Assembly (NCBI RefSeq): GCF_013782625.1
Contig: NZ_CP056199.1
Coordinates: 2,250,588 to 2,314,587 of the forward strand
Length of the DNA stretch: 64,000 nt
Reading direction: 5' to 3'
Source of the DNA: Enterobacter sp. RHBSTW-00994
GTDB lineage: Bacteria > Pseudomonadota > Gammaproteobacteria > Enterobacterales > Enterobacteriaceae
Under the pieces are notes generated by a model. The model was not told the DNA's origin and made no database searches. It saw nothing but the letters and a program-made list of their open reading frames with translations. A program made the translations under genes and the position numbers. Shown here piece after piece: positions 26,836 through 37,658 of the stretch (its first letter is position 1; every line of letters starts with the position of its first letter).

Positions 26836-27371
26836 CGGGCATTCCATTCATCGCGGGTTATTTCCCACAGTTCTGAGTCCAGCAATCCGCTGACATATTC
26901 TTTCTTCTCTGTCCGGACAAGCCGCATGCCGCTACTGGCTGAAATGCGCTGGGAGCGGCTATTGAGTGCCGCTTTAGGGGCACGTAACACCGATTTATTT
27001 AGCGTATTAAACCAGAAATCCGTTGCGGCAATACTGGCTTCGCGCATGTAGCCCTGGCCTTGCCATTCCGGTGCTAACCAGAATCCACGGTTATTGTCCT
27101 CGACATCGTATAAACAGATCAGGCCCATCAGTTCATCCGGCGCTTCCCGACGGCGAATGGTCCAGAACCAGGCGATTCCTTTTTCCATATCCGGCAACGC
27201 TACATTGTTCACGTAGTGTTCTGCCCCGTTGTCCGGATAAGGCCAGGGAACGGTTGCCACCATATACCGGACAATTTCCCAGCGAGGATAGAGTTGTTGA
27301 ATCTGCCTGGCATCTTCGGCAACCAGAGGGGTGAGTAACAGTCGCCCGGTTGTTAACGTCGGGATTGGCAT
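26823..27371 (-). CDS. GNAT family N-acetyltransferase (RimJ/RimL-like)
   Basis: This 182-residue protein of the RimJ/RimL type opens with TLTTGRLLLTPLVAEDA. The expected acetyl-CoA loop region is GFWLAPEWQGQGYMREA (Q-x-x-G-x-M), and NSRSQRISASSGMRLV matches the family's C-terminal N-x-x-S motif. AAGGAG lies 9 bases before the ATG. The family acetylates protein N-termini or small amines; the substrate here is unknown. It is convergent with yneE and divergent from a second GNAT. Confidence 0.86.
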   Translation of the reverse strand: MPIPTLTTGRLLLTPLVAEDARQIQQLYPRWEIVRYMVATVPWPYPDNGAEHYVNNVALPDMEKGIAWFWTIRRREAPDELMGLICLYDVEDNNRGFWLAPEWQGQGYMREASIAATDFWFNTLNKSVLRAPKAALNSRSQRISASSGMRLVRTEKKEYVSGLLDSELWEITRDEWNARHVS

Positions 27372-27488
27372 CGCACAGATCTCCTTTTTTTGGCGTTATG
27401 CTTTTGTTTGTCTTCTGCTATTTTCATGATTACCACATACGCCGAAGATTGGCTGTAAGTTTTGACTACCAAAAATAGCAGAGGGTTT

Positions 27489-27959
27489 ATGAGCGTAAGA
27501 CTCGCCGTGCCGGAGGAAGCTGAAAGGCTTTGGCTGATTCGCAATTTAGCCATCCGGGCTGGGTGTCAAACCAGTTACGATGAGGCTGTTATTCGGCGCT
27601 GGACGCCCGAAAATATGCCAGAACACTACCGGAAAATGATACAAATCAACCCTTTTTATGTCGTCGAAGATGAAAACGGCGAGGCTGTGGCCACGGGATA
27701 TCTGGATCTGGAAACCTGTTGTGTTGAAGCGGTGTTTACCCTGCCAGACGCAGCGGGAAAAGGGCTGGCAACGCAGATCCTCGATGCCATTAAGCAGGAG
27801 GCGAAAGCGAGAGGTATGACGCGGTTGACGCTCTCTTCGACACCCAATGCCCACTCTTTTTATCAAAAACATGGGTTTGTAACCTTAGGTGAAAATCGCT
27901 ATCCCTCCAGGCTGGCAGAAGCTGAACTACGTTGTTTTGACATGGCAATAGACCTGTAG
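27489..27959 (+). CDS. GNAT family N-acetyltransferase
   Basis: This GNAT of about 156 residues has YLDLETCCVEAVFTLPDAAGKG (strand before the loop), the A-x-x-G-x-A acetyl-CoA motif in AAGKGLATQIL, and STPNAHSFYQKHGFVTLGE at the end. I choose ATG 27489 (MSVRLAVPEE), preceded by AGAGGG; the frame is open 27 bases further. The next GNAT starts 12 bases downstream, so the two are probably co-transcribed. Confidence 0.85.
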   Translation: MSVRLAVPEEAERLWLIRNLAIRAGCQTSYDEAVIRRWTPENMPEHYRKMIQINPFYVVEDENGEAVATGYLDLETCCVEAVFTLPDAAGKGLATQILDAIKQEAKARGMTRLTLSSTPNAHSFYQKHGFVTLGENRYPSRLAEAELRCFDMAIDL

Positions 27960-27971
27960 GATGAGGAAAAT

Positions 27972-28412
27972 ATGGCTGTAATCGTGAGAGAGTTATGTGC
28001 AGAAGATTACCTACAGTGGCGTCCATTATGGGATGGTTACACGCATTTTTATGAGTGTGAACTGGATGAATCTGTGACTGCATTTACGTGGGAAAGGGCG
28101 CTTAACCCTCATTCCTCGCTTTTTTGCCGTGTGGCGGAGAATGATGGAAAGGTTATAGGATTCGCCATGTGTCTGCTGCATGAAGGTACGTGGTCAACGG
28201 CCCCAATATGCTATCTGGAAGATCTCTTTGTGGATGAGAATTTCCGAGGGGCTGGGGCGGGGCATGCATTAATCGACGCGCTTCTGGCTGAAGGTAAGCG
28301 GGAAGGTTGGTCAAAACTGTACTGGGTTACGCGAGAAAATAACCCGGCTCGTAAGTTATATGACAAATTCGGCGAAGCCGACGATTACGTCCGTTATCGT
28401 ATTTCACTCTGA
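27972..28412 (+). CDS. GNAT family N-acetyltransferase
   Basis: This 146-residue single-domain GNAT has LEDLFVDENFRGAGAGHALIDALL, with the R-x-x-G-x-G/A loop as RGAGAG, and ARKLYDKFGEADDYVRYRISL. It resembles the small polyamine/aminoglycoside-type acetyltransferases seen across Proteobacteria, but the substrate cannot be told from sequence. GAGGAAAAT precedes the ATG. It follows another GNAT by 12 bases. Confidence 0.86.
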   Translation: MAVIVRELCAEDYLQWRPLWDGYTHFYECELDESVTAFTWERALNPHSSLFCRVAENDGKVIGFAMCLLHEGTWSTAPICYLEDLFVDENFRGAGAGHALIDALLAEGKREGWSKLYWVTRENNPARKLYDKFGEADDYVRYRISL

Positions 28413-28442
28413 CACCCGGTATTTTCCTGTGCATGTATCGCA

Positions 28443-28679
28443 GTGTATTTGTACCTGAGATACATACACAGAAAAGTAGCCCTGATATTTTCGGCTGTCC
28501 ATTTGCAATATACTGAAATAAGAACATTTATTATCTTGTTTCTGGTGTCTTTAACGTTTACGGTGGCACGGGTGAAGAGCGGAGGGCTTCTTATGCCAGT
28601 GATACTTCATATGCTGATGAATGGCGTAGTTACCGGTACACAGTATGCAGCTTACATATTTTTAGCCTCTCAACGTTAA
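28443..28679 (+). pseudogene. Remnant of a CPBP (CAAX-type) intramembrane protease
   Basis: The 78-codon open frame ends in LVSLTFTVARVKSGGLLMPVILHMLMNGVV. This matches the last conserved block of CPBP family glutamic-type intramembrane proteases: an F/L-rich helix, then T/S-G-G/S-L-x-x-P-I-x-x-H-x-x-x-N. The HxxxN catalytic motif is kept (HMLMN), but the earlier EExxxR and FxxxH motifs are missing, and the first 30 residues do not look like the family. I read it as a 3' gene remnant rather than a working protein. Confidence 0.5.
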
Positions 28680-29004
28680 CAGTCCTGACCCTGGAAGGAG
28701 GCGCGTTCTTGCATGTCCTGCGGGTACATGATGAGCTTGAGCAGCCCCACAGAATATCATTCCCGAGATAGACAGCAATACTATAGAATGCGCCAGAGTA
28801 ACTAAATTCTAATATCTTTTTTTGAGTTAAATTACGTTCGCAATATGTGCTTTTAAAAATTGAATTTGGTTACATGATAAATTAACGATTTGTGCGCTAA
28901 TGATTTAAATGTTTTACTTGTTTTTACATCGATGATAACTATATTGCCCTGCAACTCTTTTTAGGGTTGTAAAAATAATAAGTGGCATATAACAGGGTAT
29001 AAAA
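28680..29004. other. 325-base AT-rich interval before the porin gene
   Basis: No open frame of note. The last 200 bases are strongly AT-rich (for example 28800-28930), as is usual for regulated porin promoters bound by OmpR or H-NS. I cannot place a confident promoter or OmpR site by eye. Confidence 0.5.
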
Positions 29005-30132
29005 ATGAAAATTAATCAACTGAGCATGTTGGTGAGTGCCGCATTGCTCTGCACAACCGCACACGCAGCAGAAATTTATAATAAAGATGGTAATAAACTT
29101 GATCTGTATGGTCTGGTTTCTGCCGAGCATTATTTTTCTGATAATGACAGTAGCGACTGGAATGGCGATCAGACCTATATGCGTCTTGGGTTCCGTGGTG
29201 AAACACAAATTAACGATAAAGTCACAGGTTACGGTCAATGGCAGATGCATATTAATGCCAATGGCGCGGAGTCTGAGAGCAATAACCCGCGCACTCGTTA
29301 TGCTTTTGCCGGTCTGAAAGTGAGCGATTTTGGTTCTGTCGATTACGGGCGTAATAAAGGTGTGCTGTATGATTCCCTGGGCTATACGGATATGCAGCCA
29401 GAGTTCGACGGTATGACCTATGGCTCAGACCAGTTCATGTTTAGCCGTGCTAATGGCTTACTGACTTACCGAAATACCGATTTCTTCGGCGCCGTAGAAG
29501 GTCTTGATTTTGCCCTGCAATACCAGGGTAAAAATGATGGTGGTGGCGAACCCGGTGTGCGTGACGTTTTACGTCAAAATGGCGACGGTTTTGGCGCATC
29601 TGTCACCTATGATATTGGTGCGGGCTTCAGTGTTGCAGGTTCATTGATGAGCGCCGATCGCTCTAATGAGCAAAATAACACCGTTGGTATTATGGGGCAG
29701 GGTAAACGCGCAGAGGCATATTCTGGCGCAATTAAATATGATGCCAATAATATCTATCTGGCCGCGATGTTCACGCAGGCGTATAACGCTTCACGCTTTG
29801 GCTCTCATTCAAGTGATAGCGCCTACGGATATGCCAATAAGTCCCAAATCATGGAATTCTATGCCGGATACCAATTTGATTTCGGTCTGCAACCTTTTGT
29901 CGCGTATGACGTACTGAAAGGCAAAAACCTGGGCAAAGCCGCCACAGGAAATACCTATGGCGATGAAGATTTAATAAAATATGTCGACTTTGGTGCAACC
30001 TATAATTTCAACAAAAACATCAATGTGTTTGTTGATTATATGGTTAACCTCGTCGATGAGGATAAATTTACCCGCGAAGCGGGGATTAACACTGACGATG
30101 TTGTCGCCGTAGGCGTCGTTTATCAATTCTGA
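29005..30132 (+). CDS. Outer-membrane general porin (OmpC/OmpF family)
   Basis: This 375-residue porin has a 21-residue signal peptide (cleavage [12 protein letters not shown]), then the enterobacterial porin start [12 protein letters not shown], 16 predicted beta-strands and a C-terminal phenylalanine (GVVYQF) needed for assembly. The eyelet loop L3 reads PEFDG rather than the usual PEFGG, which adds an acidic residue in the constriction. Loops differ from OmpC, OmpF and OmpN, and I cannot assign it to a named porin; it may be an OmpS/OmpN-like quiescent porin. Its stop is eight bases from the convergent tam gene. Confidence 0.88.
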   Translation: MKINQLSMLVSAALLCTTAHAAEIYNKDGNKLDLYGLVSAEHYFSDNDSSDWNGDQTYMRLGFRGETQINDKVTGYGQWQMHINANGAESESNNPRTRYAFAGLKVSDFGSVDYGRNKGVLYDSLGYTDMQPEFDGMTYGSDQFMFSRANGLLTYRNTDFFGAVEGLDFALQYQGKNDGGGEPGVRDVLRQNGDGFGASVTYDIGAGFSVAGSLMSADRSNEQNNTVGIMGQGKRAEAYSGAIKYDANNIYLAAMFTQAYNASRFGSHSSDSAYGYANKSQIMEFYAGYQFDFGLQPFVAYDVLKGKNLGKAATGNTYGDEDLIKYVDFGATYNFNKNINVFVDYMVNLVDEDKFTREAGINTDDVVAVGVVYQF

Positions 30133-30140
30133 TAATCGGC

Positions 30141-30899
30141 TCATGGCTCACGTTTCGCGACGATAAAAAGCCGTGGAAATGCCAGCAGTATCTGCCCGTT
30201 TTCCTGGAGCGGATACTGCTCTTCCAGTAACTGATGATACCGCTTCAGGAAGTTCTTCTGTTCACTCTCGTTCAGCTCCTGTAACCAGGGACGCAACCCC
30301 GTGGCACTGACCCAGTCAATAATCGCCTGATGTGAACGCATTTTGTGATAATAGGTGGTTCGCCAGATATCTACGTCACATCCGGCTTCAGTCAAAATAT
30401 CGTAATAGGCATGTACGCCAGGCAACGGTTCACGTCCGCGATCGGGATAACCTTGTTCATACGCCACTTCCCGCATCGACACGTGCGTGGGCTCCAGCCA
30501 GTTATCGGGCATTTGAATGGCCAGCACACCGTTTAATTTGAGCTGAGAGACAAGATGAGGCAGAAGCTCATAGTGGTTCGGTATCCATTGCAGGGAGGCG
30601 TTGGCGTAAATGAGGCTCAGCGGCTGATGAGGCTTATATTGCTGAATATCGGCCTCAACGAAGTGGCAATCTGGCAACGCGTTGCGAGCCTCTTCCAGCA
30701 TAGCGGGGGAATTATCCACCCCAGTAATCTGTGCCGACGGCCAACGGTGTCTTAACAGAGCCGTACTGTTCCCTGGCCCGCAACCGAGATCGGCAATGGA
30801 AGTGATGTTTTCGACAGAGACTCTGGCGAGCAGTTCAGCCGCGGGACGGGTACGCTCTGCCCCGAATTGCAGGTAAAGAGAAGGATTCCAGTCGGACAT
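30141..30899 (-). CDS. tam: Trans-aconitate 2-methyltransferase Tam
   Basis: This 252-residue cytosolic SAM-dependent methyltransferase methylates trans-aconitate, an inhibitory by-product of aconitase. Motif I is [15 protein letters not shown], followed by VDNSPAML and ADIQQYKP; the length equals E. coli Tam. I choose ATG 30899 ([13 protein letters not shown]), with GGAG 9 bases upstream. In E. coli it lies beside yneE; here a porin islet intervenes. A short stem-loop (30918-30937) lies in its leader. Confidence 0.92.
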   Translation of the reverse strand: MSDWNPSLYLQFGAERTRPAAELLARVSVENITSIADLGCGPGNSTALLRHRWPSAQITGVDNSPAMLEEARNALPDCHFVEADIQQYKPHQPLSLIYANASLQWIPNHYELLPHLVSQLKLNGVLAIQMPDNWLEPTHVSMREVAYEQGYPDRGREPLPGVHAYYDILTEAGCDVDIWRTTYYHKMRSHQAIIDWVSATGLRPWLQELNESEQKNFLKRYHQLLEEQYPLQENGQILLAFPRLFIVAKREP

Positions 30900-30944
30900 T
30901 GACACATCTCCAGTTTGGCTATTCCAGCAAGAATAGCACACGCC

Positions 30945-30968
30945 GATACCCGCATTGTGGCGGGTATC
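30945..30968 (-). terminator. Stem-loop after the Nudix gene
   Basis: GATACCCGC-ATTGTG-GCGGGTATC, a perfect 9-bp stem 14 bases past the stop of the Nudix gene and upstream of tam. There is no T-run, so it is an incomplete terminator or an mRNA 3' stabiliser. Confidence 0.45.
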
Positions 30969-30982
30969 GAGGGTTCTGACGC

Positions 30983-31567
30983 TTATAAAATGCCTTTCAG
31001 TGCAACATGGTAAAGCAGCATGATGGTTTTCCCGTCGACGATCAGCCCTTTCGCGATGCCCTCTAGTGCCTCATTCAGTGAGAGTTCAAGCACTTCGATG
31101 TCTTCTCCCTCTGATTTTAACCCACCACCAGCGCTGGTTTTATCGTGTGGGTGATACTCCGCCAGATAAAAGAACAGCTTCTCGGTCACTGAGCCGGGGC
31201 TCATGTATGCCTCGAACACCTTTTCAACGCGGGACACCCGAAAACCGGTCTCTTCTTCCGCCTCGGCCTTGATTCGGCTTTCAGGATCCATGTTATCGAG
31301 CAATCCCGCAGCGGATTCAATAAGATAGCCATCATGCCCATTGATAAACACCGGGAAGCGGAACTGACGAGTGAGGATCACCGTTTTTTTGTCACGGTTA
31401 TAGAGCAGGATCGTTGCACCATTCCCCCGGTCGTAGACTTCACGTTCTTGCCGCTGCCATTCGCCATCGCGACGCTGCTGATCAAAGGTGTATTTCTTCA
31501 GGACGTACCAGTTATCGGACAGCGTCTGGCTCTCGATAATGCGTATTTCTGCACGTTTTGATTGCAC
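30983..31567 (-). CDS. NudK-like Nudix hydrolase
   Basis: This 194-residue protein resembles E. coli NudK (GDP-mannose pyrophosphatase), with [33 protein letters not shown], the Nudix box in [23 protein letters not shown], and [20 protein letters not shown]. The metal-binding glutamates EAEEETG are present, but the usual Arg/Lys before the first E of the box (R/K-E-x-x-E-E) is Ala (A-E-A-E-E-E). Likely substrates are nucleotide sugars or ADP-ribose. The start is GTG at 31567, behind AAGGAGAAAGTATC. It is divergent from a DeoR regulator. Confidence 0.82.
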   Translation of the reverse strand: MQSKRAEIRIIESQTLSDNWYVLKKYTFDQQRRDGEWQRQEREVYDRGNGATILLYNRDKKTVILTRQFRFPVFINGHDGYLIESAAGLLDNMDPESRIKAEAEEETGFRVSRVEKVFEAYMSPGSVTEKLFFYLAEYHPHDKTSAGGGLKSEGEDIEVLELSLNEALEGIAKGLIVDGKTIMLLYHVALKGIL

Positions 31568-31654
31568 GATACTTTCTCCTTACGTAGAGTAAGTATCATA
31601 ATCAGCAATATCGTGCATATTCAAGATAAAACGTGCATTAACAGGAAAAGAGAG

Positions 31655-32434
31655 ATGCTTACCAGTCAGCGCAAGCAGTTAATCCTTGAAAAACTTGAAG
31701 CCGAAGGCCAGGTTCTTTCCGGCGCACTCAGTATCCAGTTTGACGTTTCCGAAGATACCATTCGTCGCGATTTACGCGAGCTGGCAACCGAAGGGCGTTT
31801 GCAGCGCGTGCATGGCGGTGCATTACCCGCCTCATCCGCTACCGCCCCCTTTTCTGAGCGCAAATCACTGAAAATAGAGGCTAAAAAAAGCGTGGCTCAG
31901 AGAGGGGCACAGCTGATCTCATCAGGTCAGGTCGTGATTATTGACGGCGGAACAACCACTTCAGAACTGATCACATTTTTACCACGCCACCTCGCCATTA
32001 CCGTCATCACTCACAGTCCCGGCATCGCGCTGGGCCTGGTCGATCATCCCTCCATTGAGGTTATTTTAATTGGCGGTCGTCTGTATAAACATTCGATTGT
32101 GACGGTAGGTGCGGCGGCCATCGAAGGGATCAACACCGTCCATGCCGACCTGTTTTTCATGGGGGTTACCGGTATTCATCCTGAGGCGGGGCTTACCACT
32201 GGCGATTATGAAGAAGCGTGCATCAAACGTGCATTTTCCGGCAGAGCTGCAGAAACCATCGTGCTGGCCTCTCCAGAGAAAATTAACACAGCATCGTCAT
32301 TTGTGATTGGTGACGTGTCGTTGGTTAATACCGTTGTCGTAGAAAATGGTACAGATGCTGACTGGATCAACGCGGTCAGCGAGAAGGGCGTTTCGGTTAT
32401 CATGACCGCCGATCATGATAATGAATCACGTTGA
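31655..32434 (+). CDS. DeoR/GlpR family transcriptional regulator
   Basis: This 259-residue DeoR-family regulator has an N-terminal winged HTH (SEDTIRRDLRELATEGRLQRVHGGAL) and a DeoRC sugar-phosphate sensor domain (IIDGGTTTSELITFLP, DLFFMGVTGIHPEAGLTTGDYEEA). Such proteins usually repress a neighbouring sugar operon, but none is adjacent; the nearest gene is the divergent Nudix hydrolase, 87 bases away. I choose ATG 31655, behind AGGAAAAG. Confidence 0.87.
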   Translation: MLTSQRKQLILEKLEAEGQVLSGALSIQFDVSEDTIRRDLRELATEGRLQRVHGGALPASSATAPFSERKSLKIEAKKSVAQRGAQLISSGQVVIIDGGTTTSELITFLPRHLAITVITHSPGIALGLVDHPSIEVILIGGRLYKHSIVTVGAAAIEGINTVHADLFFMGVTGIHPEAGLTTGDYEEACIKRAFSGRAAETIVLASPEKINTASSFVIGDVSLVNTVVVENGTDADWINAVSEKGVSVIMTADHDNESR

Positions 32435-32470
32435 TCCCATCATGAATTCAAAACTAACCTGAGACTGTTA

Positions 32471-32476
32471 TATAAT
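32471..32476 (+). promoter_or_regulatory. Candidate -10 element before the serine hydrolase lipoprotein gene
   Basis: A perfect TATAAT with TTCAAA 18 bases upstream (32447-32452), ending about 50 bases before the proposed ATG. Assigned by eye only. Confidence 0.4.
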
Positions 32477-32526
32477 GCGCGCCTCTTTTCACCTGGAACG
32501 TGAATCATCCATGTCGGCCCCTGACA

Positions 32527-34241
<1,715 letters not shown>

Positions 34242-34395
34242 TTAAATGAATATATTGCTTAACGTAAGGAGAGTGTAAGGGCTCTTATTGTTCCTGTATG
34301 TGGATTTGTTTTGCTTTCAGAATTCATGATTATGGAATAATTAACGCGAACACAAACGAGGCGATTTTCACCCCGCGTGTGCCTGATATTGCAGG

Positions 34396-35295
<900 letters not shown>

Positions 35296-35330
35296 TTATT
35301 TGATTAGGGAGGGTAATTTTCTAGGGTTTA

Positions 35331-35631
35331 TTAGCTGAGTTCATAAAAGTGGCGGCCACCTGTTAGAGCACCATACTGGAAAAATTGCCCCTCTTGTGCC
35401 ATGCAACTTGCCAGTTTAGCCACATCAGGCCCGCCAACAGGATCAAAAACCACGTTAACCCCGTTATCTTGCGTGATTGCGTTCAGCTCTTGCGTCACAT
35501 CTTGTTCGGTTGTGGCAATGACCGCTGCCGCACCTGCTTGCATTAACACTTTGTTTTTACGGCTGGTACGGGAAAGAGCGATGGGATGAGCCCCAACCAT
35601 GTTGGCAATCTGTATTGCGGCAATTCCGACA
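35331..35631 (-). pseudogene. Fragment of a medium-chain zinc-type reductase (quinone oxidoreductase-like)
   Basis: The frame reads IAAIQIANMVGAHPIALSRTS (upstream half), then AGAAAVIATTEQDV, VVFDPVGGPDVAKLA and QFFQYGALTGG. This is the nucleotide-binding middle of an MDR-type alcohol dehydrogenase of about 325 residues. About 150 N-terminal and 80 C-terminal residues are missing. The upstream break at 35631/35632 falls exactly where the first HipB operator of hipBA begins, so the hipBA segment replaced the 5' part of the gene, or was joined to it by recombination. Confidence 0.75.
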
Positions 35632-35649
35632 TATCCCCTAAAGGGGATA
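35632..35649 (+). promoter_or_regulatory. HipB operator 1
   Basis: TATCC-N8-GGATA (N8 = CCTAAAGG), an exact match to the HipB operator consensus known from E. coli hipBA. Most distal of four such sites. Confidence 0.85.
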
Positions 35650-35659
35650 AATCAGTCTT

Positions 35660-35677
35660 TATCCGCTGAAAGGGATA
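35660..35677 (+). promoter_or_regulatory. HipB operator 2
   Basis: TATCC-N8-GGATA (N8 = GCTGAAAG), exact match; its start is 28 bases after that of operator 1. Confidence 0.85.
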
Positions 35678-35692
35678 TTCCTGCTACACAGG

Positions 35693-35721
35693 TTGACAAT
35701 ATCCCCTTGCGGGGATAATAC
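35693..35721 (+). promoter_or_regulatory. hipBA promoter
   Basis: TTGACA (35693-35698), a 17-base spacer and TAATAC (35716-35721). HipB operator 3 fills the spacer, so bound HipB must exclude RNA polymerase. Confidence 0.8.
35700..35717 (+). promoter_or_regulatory. HipB operator 3
   Basis: TATCC-N8-GGATA (N8 = CCTTGCGG), located between the -35 and -10 elements of hipBA and touching the -10. Confidence 0.88.
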
Positions 35722-35727
35722 TTGCAA

Positions 35728-35745
35728 TATCCCCGCAAGGGGATA
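35728..35745 (+). promoter_or_regulatory. HipB operator 4
   Basis: TATCC-N8-GGATA (N8 = CCGCAAGG), just after the -10 element and 22 bases before the hipB ATG. The four operator starts are spaced 28, 40 and 28 bases. Confidence 0.88.
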
Positions 35746-35766
35746 AATTCCTGTGGAGATGAGCGC

Positions 35767-36036
35767 ATGAAACCACCGATGATTTATAGCCCGGTTCAAC
35801 TGGCAAACACGATGAAGCTGATTCGTCAAAAAAATAACTGGACTCAAAGCGAGTTGGCGAAAAAAATCGGGATCAAGCAAGCCACGATATCGAACTTTGA
35901 AAACTCGCCCGACAACACAACGCTGACCACTTTTTTTAAGATTTTACAGTCACTTGAAATGAAAATGGCGTTGTACGAAAGTGACGAGATGTCAACGCAA
36001 TCTGAAAAAGATGAACAACAGGATCTGGACTGGTAA
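35767..36036 (+). CDS. hipB: HipB antitoxin and autorepressor
   Basis: This 89-residue HTH_3 protein matches E. coli HipB (IYSPVQLANTMKLIRQKNNW, KKIGIKQATISNFENSPDNTTLTTFFKILQ). It binds HipA and represses hipBA through TATCC-N8-GGATA sites, four of which lie upstream. It ends with a Trp (QQDLDW), as E. coli HipB does; that tail contributes to degradation and toxin contact there. The ATG at 35767 has GGAG 9 bases upstream; an open frame upstream runs through the operators and is not coding. hipA starts in its stop codon. Confidence 0.93.
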   Translation: MKPPMIYSPVQLANTMKLIRQKNNWTQSELAKKIGIKQATISNFENSPDNTTLTTFFKILQSLEMKMALYESDEMSTQSEKDEQQDLDW

Positions 36037-37343
36037 TGCCTAAATTAGTGACGTGGATGAACAACGAACGGGTAGGCGAGCTGACCAAGTTGCCGAATGG
36101 GGCGCATACCTTTAAGTATGAAAAAGAGTGGCTGTTCAATCGCCATGCCAGGCCGTTGTCCTTATCATTGCCGTTACAGGTTGGCAATATCACCTCTGAT
36201 GCTGTGTTTAATTTCTTTGATAACCTGCTGCCTGATAGCCCGATTGTTCGGGATCGTATCGTAAAGCGCTATCATGCCCGTTCTAAGCAACCCTTTGATT
36301 TATTGTCAGAAGTAGGGCGAGACAGTGTTGGTGCAGTGACATTATTGCCCCCTGATGAAACGGTAAGCACCCAGGAAATGACCTGGGAAACCTTGAGTGA
36401 GAAGAAACTTGAGCGTGTCCTGTCGGCATACCAATCTGATATTCCTCTCGGCATGATCGCTGAGGAGGATAACTTTCGTATTTCTGTTGCCGGAGCTCAG
36501 GAAAAAACAGCGCTTCTCAGGTCAGACGAAGGCTGGTGTATACCCACAGGAATTACACCGACAACGCACATTATCAAACTGCCTATCGGGGAAATTAAGC
36601 AGCCAAATGCAACACTGGATCTTAGTGATAGTGTTGATAATGAATACTTTTGCCTGTCGCTGGCCAAGGCGCTGGGTTTTGATGTCCCAAATGTGGAGAT
36701 AATCAAGGCCGGTGCAATTCGGGCACTTGCCGTCGAACGTTTTGACAGGCGATGGAACACAACCCATTCAATGTTACTTCGGCTACCGCAAGAGGATATG
36801 TGCCAGACATTCGGACTTCCGTCATCAGTGAAATATGAGTCGGATGGTGGGCCGGGGATTTCTCATATCATGACGTTTTTACTCGGTTCCAGCGAAGCGC
36901 TTAAAGATCGCCACAATTTTATGAAATTCCAGGTGTTCCAGTGGTTACTTGGTGCTACAGACGGACATGCGAAGAATTTTTCTGTTTTTATTCAGGCTGG
37001 AGGGAGTTACAAGCTAACGCCATTTTATGACATCATTTCGGCGTTTCCCGTACTTGGCGGAGCTGGAATGCACATCAGCGATCTAAAACTGGCGATGAGT
37101 CTTAGCGCATCAAAAGGCCGAAAAACGGCTATCGACAAAATCTATCCGCGACATTTTTTGGCAACGGCAAAAGCACTGAAATTTCCTGAGCAGCAGATGC
37201 AGGAGATCATGCAGACGCTGGCTGAACATATTCCTCTGGCACTTGATACAGTCATCAGTTCGTTGCCCAACGATTTCTCAACGAAAGTGGTCACGTCAAT
37301 CCGCTCAAATGTTCTGAGACTGCATGCTCGTCTGTGTAAGTAA
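36036..37343 (+). CDS. hipA: HipA serine/threonine kinase toxin
   Basis: This 435-residue HipA kinase in E. coli phosphorylates glutamyl-tRNA synthetase and promotes persistence. The N-terminal subdomain is complete. The autophosphorylation serine is at 150 in FRISVAGAQEKTALL, the catalytic Asp309 in ATDGHAKNFS and the metal-binding Asp332 in FYDIISAFPVLG, all at E. coli positions. Gly22 and Asp291, altered in the high-persistence hipA7 allele, are wild type. Start overlaps the hipB stop by one base (TAATG). Length 435 against 440 in E. coli. Confidence 0.94.
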   Translation: MPKLVTWMNNERVGELTKLPNGAHTFKYEKEWLFNRHARPLSLSLPLQVGNITSDAVFNFFDNLLPDSPIVRDRIVKRYHARSKQPFDLLSEVGRDSVGAVTLLPPDETVSTQEMTWETLSEKKLERVLSAYQSDIPLGMIAEEDNFRISVAGAQEKTALLRSDEGWCIPTGITPTTHIIKLPIGEIKQPNATLDLSDSVDNEYFCLSLAKALGFDVPNVEIIKAGAIRALAVERFDRRWNTTHSMLLRLPQEDMCQTFGLPSSVKYESDGGPGISHIMTFLLGSSEALKDRHNFMKFQVFQWLLGATDGHAKNFSVFIQAGGSYKLTPFYDIISAFPVLGGAGMHISDLKLAMSLSASKGRKTAIDKIYPRHFLATAKALKFPEQQMQEIMQTLAEHIPLALDTVISSLPNDFSTKVVTSIRSNVLRLHARLCK

Positions 37344-37658
37344 AACATAGAGGAAGAGATGATGGAGATGCCAAAAAATGGCTTCAGAAGACTTTTAGCG
37401 ACCAGCATAATCATAACCACAAAATACTGGATTGTTGCGTAGTCTACTTTGGTGCGCATAATGTATATTATGTTAAATGACATTGAATGTTAACTGACTT
37501 CATGAACCTGAATGGCTTACATAAAATCATAGGGTTACGTCCCCTCCACATCTTTCGTTTGCTGACATTATGTTAATGCGATATCAGAACCGCACCAGCC
37601 ATAATGCAATCCATCCTTATTAACCTGTTCTGTCATCCCCGCCCTCAATATTTCCCAT
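37344..37658. other. 315-base interval between hipA and a LysR gene
   Basis: AT-rich, without a credible open frame. It holds a small palindrome CATAAT-GTAT-ATTATG (about 37458-37473) but no obvious T-tailed terminator. It lies between two convergent genes. Confidence 0.45.

Noticed and set aside
35638..35745. The repeated TATCC...GGATA units as a CRISPR or tandem repeat
   Set aside because: They are short palindromes with the exact HipB operator pattern, unequal spacers (28, 40, 28) and a promoter among them, so they are operators.
37142..37483. 113-codon open frame antisense to the end of hipA
   Set aside because: Overlaps HipA coding sequence and reads as its reverse; no ribosome site or domain.
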